Positions 36,137 through 45,956 are shown, counted from the stretch's first letter. The stretch is 55,593 nt of DNA from Pseudomonadales bacterium (GCA_028277965.1 JANQFF010000408.1:1-55593), one strand, 5' to 3'. Made by a program: numbers and translations. Notes: generated from the letters alone by a model not told the origin.

Positions 36137-37044
36137 TGTCTGCCCGTCGATACTGGAAATTGTCTGCTGCTCTGGTGGTCCTTCTGATGCTCCAGGGGTG
36201 TTCTGACATAGGTGAACTGTCGAACACCGATCAGAGTGATTCGACGGTATTGAGTGATTATCCGGATGCTGGTGCAGGCCCTGTACCGTCCCTGCTCTCT
36301 GCGTTTTATGGGCTGGACGATGCCATCCCTCTGCTTGCCAGTTACCGGATTTGTGGTGAATTTGGACACAAAGATGGCATGCCCGTCATTTTTTCCCATG
36401 AGGTGGATACCGCAACTGTCCAGGCGGGTGATTTTGGCGTGACGCTGGCAGATGGAACGGAGGTCAGTGTGGCATGCGCCACACCCGCACCGGCCAACGA
36501 TGTTGGAGAAATCCGAACGATTCTGCTGCTGGGTGACTTTGGGTCCGTGAACAACCAGCCAACCACTGTCGAGATCACGGGCAATATCATGTCCCTGGAT
36601 CACCGGTCCAATTTCGGAGGCGAGGCGGTTGAAGTCACACCCCTCGAGCATGGCCCTGGCCTGATGCACGCCGAAGTGGTCAGTGATGAGCAGTGGGAGC
36701 TGGGCAAAGAGGCGAGCACCCTGCCTTTTGGTGGCGGCAGCGGCTGTCCAGAATCGACCAGGCAGATTATCCGGGTAGTCTGGGCGGGTGGTGTCACTAA
36801 ACCCGGCGGCGATGAGGTCGATGACATCGAAAGATCTGCCTACCGTGTGTTTGTCGAGAAAGAAGGAGGTGGATTAGCCGAGGTTGTACCGTTTGCGCTG
36901 GGTGACCTGGGTGATGGGGACAACAATCACAAGCTGTGCCTGGACGTGGAATCGCGCGTCGTACGGGTTGAGTTTCCGGCAGGTCTGCTCACCGACCCCC
37001 GCGAGGATCTGAACCCGGCGACGGCGGTGGTGGTTTCGTACTGA
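36133..37044 (+). CDS. Hypothetical lipoprotein
   Basis: 303 residues. Signal peptide with lipobox (LVVLLMLQGCSDI). Mature part has beta-rich segments such as VIFSHEVDTATVQAGDFGVTL, TVEITGNIMSLDHRSNFGG and SAYRVFVEKEGGG with no family recognised. ATG at 36133 overlaps the folE2 stop (ATGA). No hint of function beyond envelope location. Confidence 0.75.
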   Translation: MMSARRYWKLSAALVVLLMLQGCSDIGELSNTDQSDSTVLSDYPDAGAGPVPSLLSAFYGLDDAIPLLASYRICGEFGHKDGMPVIFSHEVDTATVQAGDFGVTLADGTEVSVACATPAPANDVGEIRTILLLGDFGSVNNQPTTVEITGNIMSLDHRSNFGGEAVEVTPLEHGPGLMHAEVVSDEQWELGKEASTLPFGGGSGCPESTRQIIRVVWAGGVTKPGGDEVDDIERSAYRVFVEKEGGGLAEVVPFALGDLGDGDNNHKLCLDVESRVVRVEFPAGLLTDPREDLNPATAVVVSY

Positions 37045-37046
37045 AT

Positions 37047-38318
37047 CTACCTGACGATAGCCGGAGAGGCGAGCGTGGTTGTCCGCGCGGCTTCAACTTC
37101 CCGCATCAGGCGCAGCAGGTTACCCGACCAGATCTTCTCAATGTCGTCTTCCGTATAGCCCGCATCGATGAGGGCAGCTGTGACTTTGGGGATTGCAGCA
37201 ACATCTTCCATCCCGTCGACACCGCCACCGCCGTCCCAGTCTGCACCGATGCCCACATGGTCGGGACCAACGAGGTCCAGAACGTAAAAAAGGTGTTCCA
37301 GGTATTTCTCGAAAGTGGAGCGGGGTGGTGGATGTTCCTCGAAGACCTTTCCGCGAGCGGTCCGGTATTCTTCGGCCCGTTCCGGAGACAGGGCAGTCAG
37401 GTCTGAACCAAACTCGGCGTTCAGTGAATCCATCGCAGCCTTGAGTTCGGGTGACTGCTGCAGTTCTTCGAGATAACCACCAAATGCGTTGACGTGGACA
37501 ACCCCGCCACTTTCTGCGAGCTCGATCAGGAGCTCATCGGGCACGTTGCGGGCATGGTCATATACACCATCGGGTCCGCTGTGTGACAGGATGATGGGGG
37601 TTGTCGATACTCTCATCATGTCGATCAAGGCAGCGTCCGAAGCGTGCGACGCATCGAGCATGATGCCAAGCCGGTTGGCTTCCCGAACGAGTGCCTCACC
37701 CAACGGGCTCAACCCTTCGTAGAGCACAACGCTGTCTGTTGAGCTGTCGGCAAACTGGTTGTTGCTGAAGTGAACCGGACCCAGCATCCGCAGACCACCG
37801 ACGTAAAACGTCTCCAGGAGAGACAGGTCCTCTCCCAGCGGGTACGCGTTTTCCATGCTCTGGAAAACCACCACTTTACCGGCCTCGTGGATCCGGTCTG
37901 CGTCGTCTGCGTTGAATGCGAGTTCAACCTCGCTGCTGTACCTGGCAGCCAGCTCCCGGATGGACATCTGCCGTAGCAACGCGGACGTGCGGGCGTCGAT
38001 GTAGGATGCCTCATCGAGAGGCCCCTGGCGCGTGAAGATGACCCAGAAGCCACCGTCCAGGCCACCCGCGCGGATGCGAGGCAGATCGACATTTGTGCCA
38101 TCGATAGCAAATGATCCCCGTTCTGCGAAGCTGTAGGTATCGCGATGGAACAGGGCCGGGGTGTCGAGGTGACTGTCGAGCACCAGCAGGGATTTGTGCA
38201 GGCTGGGTTCTTCGACCTGGGGAGAAGCCGTTTCAGAACCGTCAACGGAATCGGGCGGAGAACCACATCCCGTGATCAGTGCGCCGACAATAGCTGCGGT
38301 TGTGATCTTTTGAATCAT
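37047..38318 (-). CDS. Membrane dipeptidase (M19, renal-dipeptidase-like) lipoprotein
   Basis: 423 residues. Lipobox ALITGC. Zinc-ligand regions are visible: VLDSHLDTPALFH (H-x-D), FQSMENAYPLG, LDASHASDAAL, ILSHSGPDGVYDHARN and GIGADWDGGGGV. Hydrolyses dipeptides (D-amino acid tolerant in family). Overlaps the TPR gene by four bases; part of a three-gene envelope operon. ATG at 38318. Confidence 0.9.
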   Translation of the reverse strand: MIQKITTAAIVGALITGCGSPPDSVDGSETASPQVEEPSLHKSLLVLDSHLDTPALFHRDTYSFAERGSFAIDGTNVDLPRIRAGGLDGGFWVIFTRQGPLDEASYIDARTSALLRQMSIRELAARYSSEVELAFNADDADRIHEAGKVVVFQSMENAYPLGEDLSLLETFYVGGLRMLGPVHFSNNQFADSSTDSVVLYEGLSPLGEALVREANRLGIMLDASHASDAALIDMMRVSTTPIILSHSGPDGVYDHARNVPDELLIELAESGGVVHVNAFGGYLEELQQSPELKAAMDSLNAEFGSDLTALSPERAEEYRTARGKVFEEHPPPRSTFEKYLEHLFYVLDLVGPDHVGIGADWDGGGGVDGMEDVAAIPKVTAALIDAGYTEDDIEKIWSGNLLRLMREVEAARTTTLASPAIVR

Positions 38319-39877
38319 CTGGCTGCGAGGAAATCGTCTGCCTCTTTGAGCTCTGCAAAGTCGCGGTTCTTCCAGACGTTCGCCAGACGTTCATAACTTT
38401 CCCGTGCGGCCTGACGATTGCCCAGGGCTGCGTGTGCCCGGGCCAGTCCCAGCAGCGAGCGAGGTCGATTGGGCATCCGCAGGAGTGATTCATCGAAGGC
38501 CGCAATGGCATCAGTCGGGTGACCGGCTTCCAGCAACGCTTCCCCGAGCAACTCGTGAGCGGGTTTAAGCGGGTTGGGTGCCCCTCTGGGCAAGGGCATC
38601 TGCTCAGCAATCTCGACGGCCGCCTTCAACAGGGCCAGGCCCGATTCGGTCTGACCCTGGGAAAGTGCAATAGCGCCTTTGAGCTGTTTGTCCATGATTG
38701 CAAGCGGCAAAGCCTGCCGGTTATAGAACGAATCTTTTCCGGCTGCTGCTTGTGCTTTCGCTGCAATCGCTGTTGATGCTTTCTTCGCCATTTCCATGTC
38801 ACCCAGCTCGATGGCGCTGATGCCTGTCGCGTAGAGTTCTGTGGGTGCGCTAGTGTCACTCACGGGGGTTGTGCGCCAGTTTTGGGTTTCCAGCACGTAG
38901 CGCGCCTTAACGCGTGGCAGTGCTGCGGTGACCCGGGCTTGCCCCTTGATTTCAGCGGCGATCTTTTCCATGCGCTCGATCCAGACGAGTGCGCGCTCAT
39001 AATCACCGAGCTGCAGATCGCCATACTGGCCCCAGTCCAGGGCGTGCACCATGTCACCGGCGTTATCCCCGGGTTCGTAGAGATCCACCGCGGCGTCGTA
39101 CGCAGACTGGTTCGAGTCGGCTACCTGTTGCCACATCCCGAGTTGAATGAAGATGTGGGACGGCATGTGACGGGCATGAGAGACAGCCGGGGCAATGCTG
39201 GCAAACTTCTCTGCTGCGGGCAAAGCAAGTATGGCGTGAACAGGGTCGTCAAAAGCATGGATCGTGTAGTGAGCGGCTCCAGGGTGCTCGCGGTTGCGCT
39301 CAAAGAGCTGCAAGCCGATGGAGCCTGCAAGAATGCGCTCGCGTTCCCCTTCTTTCCCGGCAGCGCCTCCAGCGCTGATGAGCGACAACGCGTAAAACGC
39401 GGCAACTTCATCGTCATCCGGGAATGCCTCGTGCAGGTCCCGCATGATGTGCATATACGCGACGCGCCGGGCTTTGATGTCACCTTCGCCGAAAAAGAGT
39501 GCATCTACAGCACGCAAAAAACCTTTTTCTCGAGCGGTTGGCGCCTTTGCCAGGCGCGCTTCGAGCGTTGGTCCGAGTTTATTCAACACATTCTGCGGTG
39601 TTTCCCGGTCCATCTCGGGCAGTAGCGGGTGGTTGTAGCAGAGCGACTCGCCCCAATACGCCAGAGCGAGGTCCGGGTCAGCCGCCTGTGCCGCCTGGAA
39701 AGACTCGATTGCCTGCTTCCAGCCGAAACTGTGGAGAATGGTGGCGCCGCGCAGGAAGTGCGTCTGGGCTTCTTTCGATTGCGTGGACGTTGGAAATTCG
39801 ATGGTCCCCACGTCGGTCGCTGCCACCGAGATCGAAAATGGGACTGTCAGTGCCAGAGCCATCATCAGAGTTTTCAT
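38315..39877 (-). CDS. Exported TPR-repeat protein
   Basis: 520 residues with signal peptide MKTLMMALALTVPFSISVAA. Repeats with TPR periodicity include LHSFGWKQAIESFQAAQAADPDLALA..., GDYERALVWIERMEKI and GHPTDAIAAFDESLLRM. Sits between the propeller lipoprotein and the dipeptidase with four-base overlaps on both sides, so co-translated. A scaffold or uptake accessory role is guessed. Confidence 0.85.
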   Translation of the reverse strand: MKTLMMALALTVPFSISVAATDVGTIEFPTSTQSKEAQTHFLRGATILHSFGWKQAIESFQAAQAADPDLALAYWGESLCYNHPLLPEMDRETPQNVLNKLGPTLEARLAKAPTAREKGFLRAVDALFFGEGDIKARRVAYMHIMRDLHEAFPDDDEVAAFYALSLISAGGAAGKEGERERILAGSIGLQLFERNREHPGAAHYTIHAFDDPVHAILALPAAEKFASIAPAVSHARHMPSHIFIQLGMWQQVADSNQSAYDAAVDLYEPGDNAGDMVHALDWGQYGDLQLGDYERALVWIERMEKIAAEIKGQARVTAALPRVKARYVLETQNWRTTPVSDTSAPTELYATGISAIELGDMEMAKKASTAIAAKAQAAAGKDSFYNRQALPLAIMDKQLKGAIALSQGQTESGLALLKAAVEIAEQMPLPRGAPNPLKPAHELLGEALLEAGHPTDAIAAFDESLLRMPNRPRSLLGLARAHAALGNRQAARESYERLANVWKNRDFAELKEADDFLAAR

Positions 39878-41028
39878 AAGGTTTCCTCATCATTCAGTTT
39901 GACACTCACCACACGGTCACCGTGTGCAGTGCCCAGGTAGATTCGATTCCCGATTTTTAATGCAACCGTTGCATACCCCATTGGCGGGCCGTCGTGGTTG
40001 ACGATGACATCGGGTTCCAGAGTTTGGGGATCTGCTTTGACAACCTGAAATGGCAGGAGGCACGGCCCGGCAGTGACCTGTGTGCATGCCTGACCGATCG
40101 GGTCATGCTGATGGGAGGCTATCCATAACGCTCCGTCCGCGCCGATGCTGACGTTGTCGGGCTGGCGCAGTTCCACTTCAGCGGTCCGGGCTTGGCTGGC
40201 GAGGTCTATCGCAAATGTTTTGTTGCCCATATAGACATTGACGTAGAGGGTGCGCTGGTCTGCTGCGAGCGCAATTCCATTCGGCATCAGGTCGGCCGAC
40301 CCCGGTAAGCGCGAAAAACCGGCAGCGGGTGTCCATGCCCAAACCCAGCCGGTAGCTTCGCCGTTGAGTAACTTCGCTGCTGTTTCTTCGAAGCTGTTGG
40401 ACTTGTTCCACATATGGGTGACATAGAAACCACCGTCGCGGCGTGCAGCGACATCATTGATGAACGGGTCTCCCGGCGGCAGAGCGCAGCCGCGCCAGGT
40501 GAGATCACCGGTGGGAGTGACAGCAAAAAACTCAACGGACTCACGCTTGCCATGATTGACGACAAGCAGTGCCACAGCACCGTCATCGCGAACAATAAGA
40601 TCGATGCCATGGGGGCTGAGGGCTGACGCGTCGGGTGGCTCACAGTTGGCCTCACCCCAGGATTCATGGGTAGGAGAATTCCCGCCAACTGACCAGTCAA
40701 TCGTTAACGTTTCCTTCAAGCCCGTCGAGATGTTCAGCAGGGAAAGACTGCCTGGCGAGTCAGCCATGAACTCACCCATTTCGCTGACAATCAGGAGGTC
40801 CGTGCCGGGAATGTGCACAAGGTCTTCCGGGTTCTGATACCCGCAATGAGGTGTCATCCCGGCGATCGGCTCGCAGCTCAAGAGGCTGGTTTCAGTTGTC
40901 GGTTGAGGCAGTTCGGAATTTGCAGCCAGGGTTGCACGTTCATCAGCATTGGCGATGTCAGGCGCCGGGTCCACGGTGTTACAACCCGCCATCACCAGAA
41001 GGACAACAAGCAGTGAGCATTTGTGCAC
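39874..41028 (-). CDS. Beta-propeller lipoprotein (SMP-30/strictosidine-synthase-like)
   Basis: 384 residues. GTG at 41028 gives signal MHKCSLLVVLLVMAGC with lipobox. Propeller-like pieces are PEDLVHIPGTDLLIVSEMGEF, PHGIDLIVRDDGAVALLVVNH, PNGIALAADQRTLYVNVYMGN and QPDNVSIGADGALWIASH, as in gluconolactonase/paraoxonase relatives. An upstream TTG at 41040 is less likely. First gene of the operon running to 37047. Confidence 0.82.
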   Translation of the reverse strand: MHKCSLLVVLLVMAGCNTVDPAPDIANADERATLAANSELPQPTTETSLLSCEPIAGMTPHCGYQNPEDLVHIPGTDLLIVSEMGEFMADSPGSLSLLNISTGLKETLTIDWSVGGNSPTHESWGEANCEPPDASALSPHGIDLIVRDDGAVALLVVNHGKRESVEFFAVTPTGDLTWRGCALPPGDPFINDVAARRDGGFYVTHMWNKSNSFEETAAKLLNGEATGWVWAWTPAAGFSRLPGSADLMPNGIALAADQRTLYVNVYMGNKTFAIDLASQARTAEVELRQPDNVSIGADGALWIASHQHDPIGQACTQVTAGPCLLPFQVVKADPQTLEPDVIVNHDGPPMGYATVALKIGNRIYLGTAHGDRVVSVKLNDEETL

Positions 41029-41052
41029 AGGACCCCCCAAAAAAAATTCTGT

Positions 41053-41292
41053 TCAGCCAGGCGCCGATTCACCACTAACAGGCTGGTCTCGTTCGGCGCG
41101 CTCAAACCAGCCGATTACGGCCTGCCAATGCGCATCCCCATACAGTTTGCGGAATCGTTGTGTCTCTTCCGACCCTTCGTTGCGCCATACCGCGAGGCGC
41201 TGGGATACGAAATCCGATGTGAGCGGAATGCCGCACTCAACGGTTATGCAGTGCACCCATTCGTCGTAGTTTTGCGGGAAAGGCGAGGACAT
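41053..41292 (-). CDS. Small hypothetical protein
   Basis: 79 residues: PQNYDEWVHCITVECGIPLT, ERL-like helix AVWRNEG, RFRKLYGDAHWQAVIGWF. It looks like a compact helical domain and resembles small proteins I have seen annotated only as hypothetical. Weak RBS. A long dyad (41332-41350) precedes it. Confidence 0.65.
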   Translation of the reverse strand: MSSPFPQNYDEWVHCITVECGIPLTSDFVSQRLAVWRNEGSEETQRFRKLYGDAHWQAVIGWFERAERDQPVSGESAPG

Positions 41293-41331
41293 TGTCAGCG
41301 ACGAGGCTCCGGTTCATGGATTTATCCGCAA

Positions 41332-41350
41332 CATGTTACAACATAACATG
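41332..41350. promoter_or_regulatory. Dyad CATGTTA-N5-TAACATG
   Basis: Perfect 7-bp inverted arms CATGTTA and TAACATG separated by CAACA, 40 bases upstream of the small minus-strand gene (start 41292). One of five similar sites in this window. Confidence 0.6.
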
Positions 41351-41378
41351 ACTTTCGCCCTCGTGAGGTCAACCCACC

Positions 41379-43280
41379 CTAGGATGGGTTGAACCAGATG
41401 GGCGAAGACCAGGCGCGATCCTGGATGGTTGCATGCATGTTCGGATTGGGGGGTGTCCCGGCCCGAATAGCGTCCCATGTAGACCAGCGGCATTTGGGAT
41501 TTTCCAGCACGCGCACGTAGTAGAAAGCGCGTTGGCCGGGATCGAAGCCCGGGTCTGTCCAGGTTGCGCTGAGTTCACTCGCTCCAACGTCCGGCGTTGT
41601 TGCGCATGTAGCGATATCCACGCTTGCCCCGTTGTCGGGGCAGCGGTTGGTCGCAGGATCGACCTGGCCGCCGTCTGAACAGGCGACATCAAAGACCGCT
41701 TCTTTACGGTCACCGTCCTCGATCCACCCTTTGATGATCTGTAAGCGTTGCAGTTTCTCAGTGTCAGGATCTTTGCTCGCCCAGAGATAGAAGCTCGGTG
41801 CTTCGTCACCGGGACCGTTGATTTCGCCGCCCATGGGAACGCCGTTGGCATACGCAGTGGCGATCACATCGTCTGTTCCCTCGAGGCTTGCATCGAGTCC
41901 ACGTCCACCGAAGAAACGTACCCTGATGTGCGGACCACTGGTTGCGAACGTTTCTTTCCTTCTGAAGCTGTCGTAAAGAGCATCACGGGTATTGGACTCG
42001 GCCCAGACCCCGGCGAGGCCTGAAGCGCCCCAGAAGTTCGAAGCTCCGGACGCATATTCAGGACTTGCCGGGTCTGAATCCGGCAGCGGCACTGAGCCCC
42101 GATTGACAGGGTTGATGTCCATCAGGCCCGTTTTGCTCCAGTAGTTGTCTTCCTCAAATGATCCGGCAGCATTGTGAGTGTCAGATGCGGCGATGACCCC
42201 GAATTTGTAGGGATTAGTTCCGGTTTCCTCTTCTATGAGCATGCCGTTAAGTAAAGCGTTACGGACGTAGCTGCCCTCAGGTCGAGAAGGCAGGGTTGAG
42301 GCAATACGCAGTTCCATCAACTCAAAGTCCGCCCATTCGTCGTTTGGGGAAAGCAGCGGATGCGTATCGGAGGTGCCTTTAACCTGCGAGTTTTCGACGA
42401 GCGGCTCGTTACGCATCCTCAGTTCAGCATAAGCTGCGTCGATTGGCTTATCGGACTGGAAATACGTCCGCTCGAACATCCAGCCATCCGAACCGTTGGG
42501 GTTGTGAGGGATCGCGAGTGACTCGATACCCTGGTCGCGGTTGGTGTCCATCCAGGCCCATAGATCTTCGGGGTTGATCGAATCTAGGCGACTGAATGGT
42601 ATCGCAGGTACTTTATCGTTTCGGAAGATCACGTTGCGGTGCAGGTTCTGCGCACCGGGTCCGGAAGAAGTGAACTCGTAGCCTATAAATGCGGTGAAGT
42701 TGCCCGGGTCGTTGTGTCGTTCCGCCGACTCAATCACTTCCTGCCAGGCACTACGGCGGACGTCCCGGTCGTCCAGATCATCCGGAGCGTTAGGGTCCCG
42801 ATCCCGCAGATGGCCGAGAACCGCCTGAAAAGCGGCAGTAGAGCCCTGTGCTGATGTGGCCCCAGCGACAACCTCGCTGAGCCGGTGATCTCCATACGGA
42901 CCCTCTTCATCAGCCAGCTCGCGCATCATGCCGAGATAAAACGCATGATCGGAAACCGCCAGAAAATCCAGTGGCTTTTTCATCTGCATCTTGAATCCGG
43001 ATGCATGTTCTATGGCGCCTCCCTTGGCAAATTCGTACGCGTCATCGGGAGTGCGCCGGGTACCCATGATGTAAGCGTCGAACGACAGGATCGTGTGAAC
43101 ATGGGTATCGCCAAAGTAGGCGTTTTTGTTCGGGTTTACTTCAATAACCGGTTCGGCTGCAGTTTGAGCTGCAGCTTCAACAGCATCTGCCTGACCGGTA
43201 TCAGTGGTTTGTGATTCAACTGCAGTTTCCTGACTACAGCCGAATGCCAGCAGTGCCGCGACAAAAAAAACAATTCTCAT
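41379..43280 (-). CDS. DUF3604 domain-containing lipoprotein
   Basis: 633 residues. Lipobox LLAFGC. DUF3604 (PHP-like) landmarks: NAYFGDTHVHTILSFDAYIMG, FLAVSDHAFYLG, FIGYEFTSSGPG, IPHNPNGSDG, ELRIASTLPSRPEGSYVRN and FGVIAASDTHNAA. Histidine/aspartate-rich positions suggest a metal-dependent hydrolase; family function is unestablished. Stop is embedded in a hairpin (41371-41390). Confidence 0.88.
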   Translation of the reverse strand: MRIVFFVAALLAFGCSQETAVESQTTDTGQADAVEAAAQTAAEPVIEVNPNKNAYFGDTHVHTILSFDAYIMGTRRTPDDAYEFAKGGAIEHASGFKMQMKKPLDFLAVSDHAFYLGMMRELADEEGPYGDHRLSEVVAGATSAQGSTAAFQAVLGHLRDRDPNAPDDLDDRDVRRSAWQEVIESAERHNDPGNFTAFIGYEFTSSGPGAQNLHRNVIFRNDKVPAIPFSRLDSINPEDLWAWMDTNRDQGIESLAIPHNPNGSDGWMFERTYFQSDKPIDAAYAELRMRNEPLVENSQVKGTSDTHPLLSPNDEWADFELMELRIASTLPSRPEGSYVRNALLNGMLIEEETGTNPYKFGVIAASDTHNAAGSFEEDNYWSKTGLMDINPVNRGSVPLPDSDPASPEYASGASNFWGASGLAGVWAESNTRDALYDSFRRKETFATSGPHIRVRFFGGRGLDASLEGTDDVIATAYANGVPMGGEINGPGDEAPSFYLWASKDPDTEKLQRLQIIKGWIEDGDRKEAVFDVACSDGGQVDPATNRCPDNGASVDIATCATTPDVGASELSATWTDPGFDPGQRAFYYVRVLENPKCRWSTWDAIRAGTPPNPNMHATIQDRAWSSPIWFNPS

Positions 43281-43325
43281 GGCTCACCCCTCCGTTTTGC
43301 CGCGTTTAGTATATCGCTCCGTTCC

Positions 43326-44315
43326 TCACAGAAGTAGTCGTACGATTCGGTCAATCGTCCAGAAGGCGGCCACGTAGCCCATGCTCCAGGCGGCACCGAT
43401 ATTGAAGTATTTCTGCCAGTCCAGTCGGGACAACGTCCATGCGACTGCCGCCAGCACGAGGATGACGGCTATCTGGCCAGCTTCAATACCCACATTGAAC
43501 AGAAGTAGTGACAGCCAGAGGTCATCAGCGGGTAAACCAATATCTGCCAGCGCGCCTGCAAACCCGAGCCCGTGAAGCAGCCCGAAAATGAAAGCCATCA
43601 CCCAGGGGCGCCCCAGTGTCAGGCGTGACCGCTTGCTCTCGTCCTGGACCAGCTCACGGGCAAGAAAGAGGATTGAGAGCGCGATCACAGCTTCGATAGG
43701 CCCCTGGTCGAGTTTGACAATCTCCAGAACCGACAACGCAAGGGTGATGCTGTGTGACACCGTAAAAGCGGTAATTGTCTTGATGAGAGCTATGGGTGCC
43801 CGTATGAACAGGAAAAGACCAATCACAAAGAGCAGGTGATCTATGCCGAAAACAAGGTGCTCGACGCCAATCATGAAGTAACTCAGCGCAGGTGCACCCT
43901 CTTCTTTGAGATCGAGGGTTGGTTTGTCCGGCCGCAGGACATGGCTGGCCGATTCACCATCCAGCGTTTCGACCCGAACCAGCACGTCCGTGTGTGCGGT
44001 GATTAATCCGTCTATTTCAACTGAAGACTGACTGAGGTCGCAGTCTGTTTGCCAGTGATAAATCAACGCGGCGCTCGCAACTTCAGGCGGGGCCAGATCG
44101 GTAAGCTCACACTCCTCGGAAAACACCGGTTCTATGGGCACAGGTGTATTCTGCAACACCGGCTGTTTCCACAGGATGTGATACCTCGTCGAGGCTTCGT
44201 CAACCTCGGTCAGTTGCAGATACCCCGGCCGGATCTCATGCGCGTACGCATGGTGACCCGCTGAAGCTGCGACGATCGTGCAGATCAATACCGGTATGAG
44301 TTGTGGACGGATCAC
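43326..44315 (-). CDS. HupE/UreJ-family membrane protein
   Basis: 329 residues: signal region, an exported N-terminal domain, then about six helices with GVEHLVFGIDHLLFV, FTVSHSITLALSVL and FGLLHGLGFAGAL. Histidine-rich helices are typical of HupE/UreJ, proposed to transport nickel or other metals. GTG start at 44315 overlaps the PPIase stop (GTGA). Confidence 0.88.
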   Translation of the reverse strand: MIRPQLIPVLICTIVAASAGHHAYAHEIRPGYLQLTEVDEASTRYHILWKQPVLQNTPVPIEPVFSEECELTDLAPPEVASAALIYHWQTDCDLSQSSVEIDGLITAHTDVLVRVETLDGESASHVLRPDKPTLDLKEEGAPALSYFMIGVEHLVFGIDHLLFVIGLFLFIRAPIALIKTITAFTVSHSITLALSVLEIVKLDQGPIEAVIALSILFLARELVQDESKRSRLTLGRPWVMAFIFGLLHGLGFAGALADIGLPADDLWLSLLLFNVGIEAGQIAVILVLAAVAWTLSRLDWQKYFNIGAAWSMGYVAAFWTIDRIVRLLL

Positions 44316-45106
44316 GGGTCCGGATAGATCACGTTGTATCGCGTCTTCAGGTCGTCGTAATACGCCTCATTGGCTGAATGTCGAGCAGCCTGTTCAGCAT
44401 CGCTCGCCACGCGGTCTGCAACCTCTGCAAAGTCGGGTATATGTGCAGCTTCGACCGAGGTGAGTTTGACTGTGTGCCAGCCGTAAGCGGATTCGATAGG
44501 CCCCTGGGGGGATTTCCCCGGTTCGAGCTGAGCAAGAGCGCTGGCAAAGTCTCGTCCAAAGAGATCGCCGATCTGGCTTTCGGAACGACCGTTGTACGAA
44601 TTCTGCAACATGAAGGGGTCACCGGATGCACCGGTTTCAAGGGCCCGGCGTGCATCTCCTTCTGCATCGTCGCGCCGGTCGGTAGAGAAATACCTGTGCG
44701 AAAACGAGAACTGCGCAGAGACGCGATAGTCTTCCTGGTTTTCTTCGAAATACGCTTGCAACGCAGCTTCTTCGAGCGGATTGGAGGCTGCTATGTCTTC
44801 CGTCAGATAAGTGAGTTTCTGAACCATGCGACGGCGGACAATGGAATCATTGGCGTCAAGGCCCAGGCGTTTCGATTCCCGGAAATAGATTTCGTCTTTG
44901 ACAAACTGCTCTACAAGGTCAGCAAGCTCCTGGACAGTGGGTGGACGCCGCATCTGCATGTTCCAGTGGTCATGCAGACGTTCTATATCGGCGTCACGGA
45001 CTTCAACGTCGTAGGAGATCTCAGCATCCGAAACGAACATTGATGCAAGAAATATGAGAGCACCTCCGGCAAGGAAGGCGGCAAGCGGGTCTTTTAGCCA
45101 GTTCAT
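44312..45106 (-). CDS. Parvulin-type peptidyl-prolyl cis-trans isomerase
   Basis: 264 residues with an N-terminal anchor (PLAAFLAGGALIFLASMFV). SurA/PpiC-like N-terminal part (VEQFVKDEIYFRESKRLGL) is followed by a parvulin core (FSFSHRYFSTDR..., DLFGRDFASALAQLEPG, ESAYGWHTVKLT). Envelope chaperone; coupled to HupE, perhaps assisting its exported domain. Confidence 0.87.
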   Translation of the reverse strand: MNWLKDPLAAFLAGGALIFLASMFVSDAEISYDVEVRDADIERLHDHWNMQMRRPPTVQELADLVEQFVKDEIYFRESKRLGLDANDSIVRRRMVQKLTYLTEDIAASNPLEEAALQAYFEENQEDYRVSAQFSFSHRYFSTDRRDDAEGDARRALETGASGDPFMLQNSYNGRSESQIGDLFGRDFASALAQLEPGKSPQGPIESAYGWHTVKLTSVEAAHIPDFAEVADRVASDAEQAARHSANEAYYDDLKTRYNVIYPDP

Positions 45107-45163
45107 TCAGGCCATTTAACCTCGAAGCCGTGAGCCAGAGAAAGTAGTTAACGAGATAAAAAC

Positions 45164-45927
45164 CTAGAGAAAGTGTGTCCCACCATCGACCATGATGGTC
45201 TGACCTGATACGAATTTGCTCGCATCACTTGCAAGGAAGAGCACGGTCCCTACCAGGTCTTCGGTCTCCAGGTTACGCCGCAGGCTCTGGCCAGCTGCGA
45301 TCGCCTCTTTCGCCTTCTCCAGGCGGTCACCCATAAATTCACTGGTTCCCTCTGTCATGACGGCGGAAGGCGCAACCGAATTTACACGGATCCAGTAGCG
45401 GCCGAGCTCTCGCGCCATGGTCCGGCTCAAACCAATCACGGCGGCTTTGCTTGTTGCATAGTGAGCGCCATTTGCGACTCCGTGCAGTGCCGCCAGTGAA
45501 GCGATGTTGACGATGCTGCCTCCACCGGCTTGCTTCATTGGATCGATCACGACCTTTGCGCAGCGCCAGACACCTGTGACGTTCACGTTCATCACGCGTT
45601 GCCACTCTTCCTCGTCCAGTTCGTTGACGCGTCCGCTGGACAACCCCCCGTATAGAGCCGCGTTGTTGATCAGGGCATCAATCTGGCCAAACCGCTCGAG
45701 CGTGGCTGCAGCCATCGCTTCGCAGGAAGATGTATCACCGACGTCCAGAGATAACCCCAGCGCCTCACCCCCGTCACGTTCGATGGCACTGACTGTCTCT
45801 GCACAATCCCGAACGTCACCTGCGACTACTTTTGCACCGTGTTTCGCCAGATGGATGGCGTAAGCCTGGCCCCCAACCCTCGTGCTGCGCCGGTCACAAT
45901 AGCAACCTTTCCGGTCATCTCTGTCAT
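45164..45927 (-). pseudogene. Short-chain dehydrogenase/reductase, frameshifted
   Basis: From ATG 45927 the frame gives MTEMTGKVAIVTGAARGLG (NAD-binding TGxxxGxG) and then fails at a five-G run (plus-strand C run 45870-45874). One extra G would continue GGQAYAIHLAKHGAKVV and DVRDCAETVSAI into the rest: FGQIDALINNAALYGG, ASLAALHGVANGAHYATSKAAVIG (Y-x3-K), and DLVGTVLFLASDASKFVSG. All SDR motifs survive apart from the frameshift, so it is either a very recent inactivation, a phase-variable homopolymer or a sequence error. Confidence 0.82.
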
Positions 45928-45956
45928 GGTTTTGCGTGTCCTTCGTGTTGGTCTAA

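Noticed and set aside
41371-41390. Hairpin AACCCACC/GGATGGGTT at the DUF3604 stop as a terminator
   Set aside because: No T-run follows on the minus strand; it overlaps the stop codon and may be chance.
45164-45715. Short SDR starting at an internal ATG (45715)
   Set aside because: This would lack the whole NAD-binding N-terminus, which is present upstream one base out of frame.
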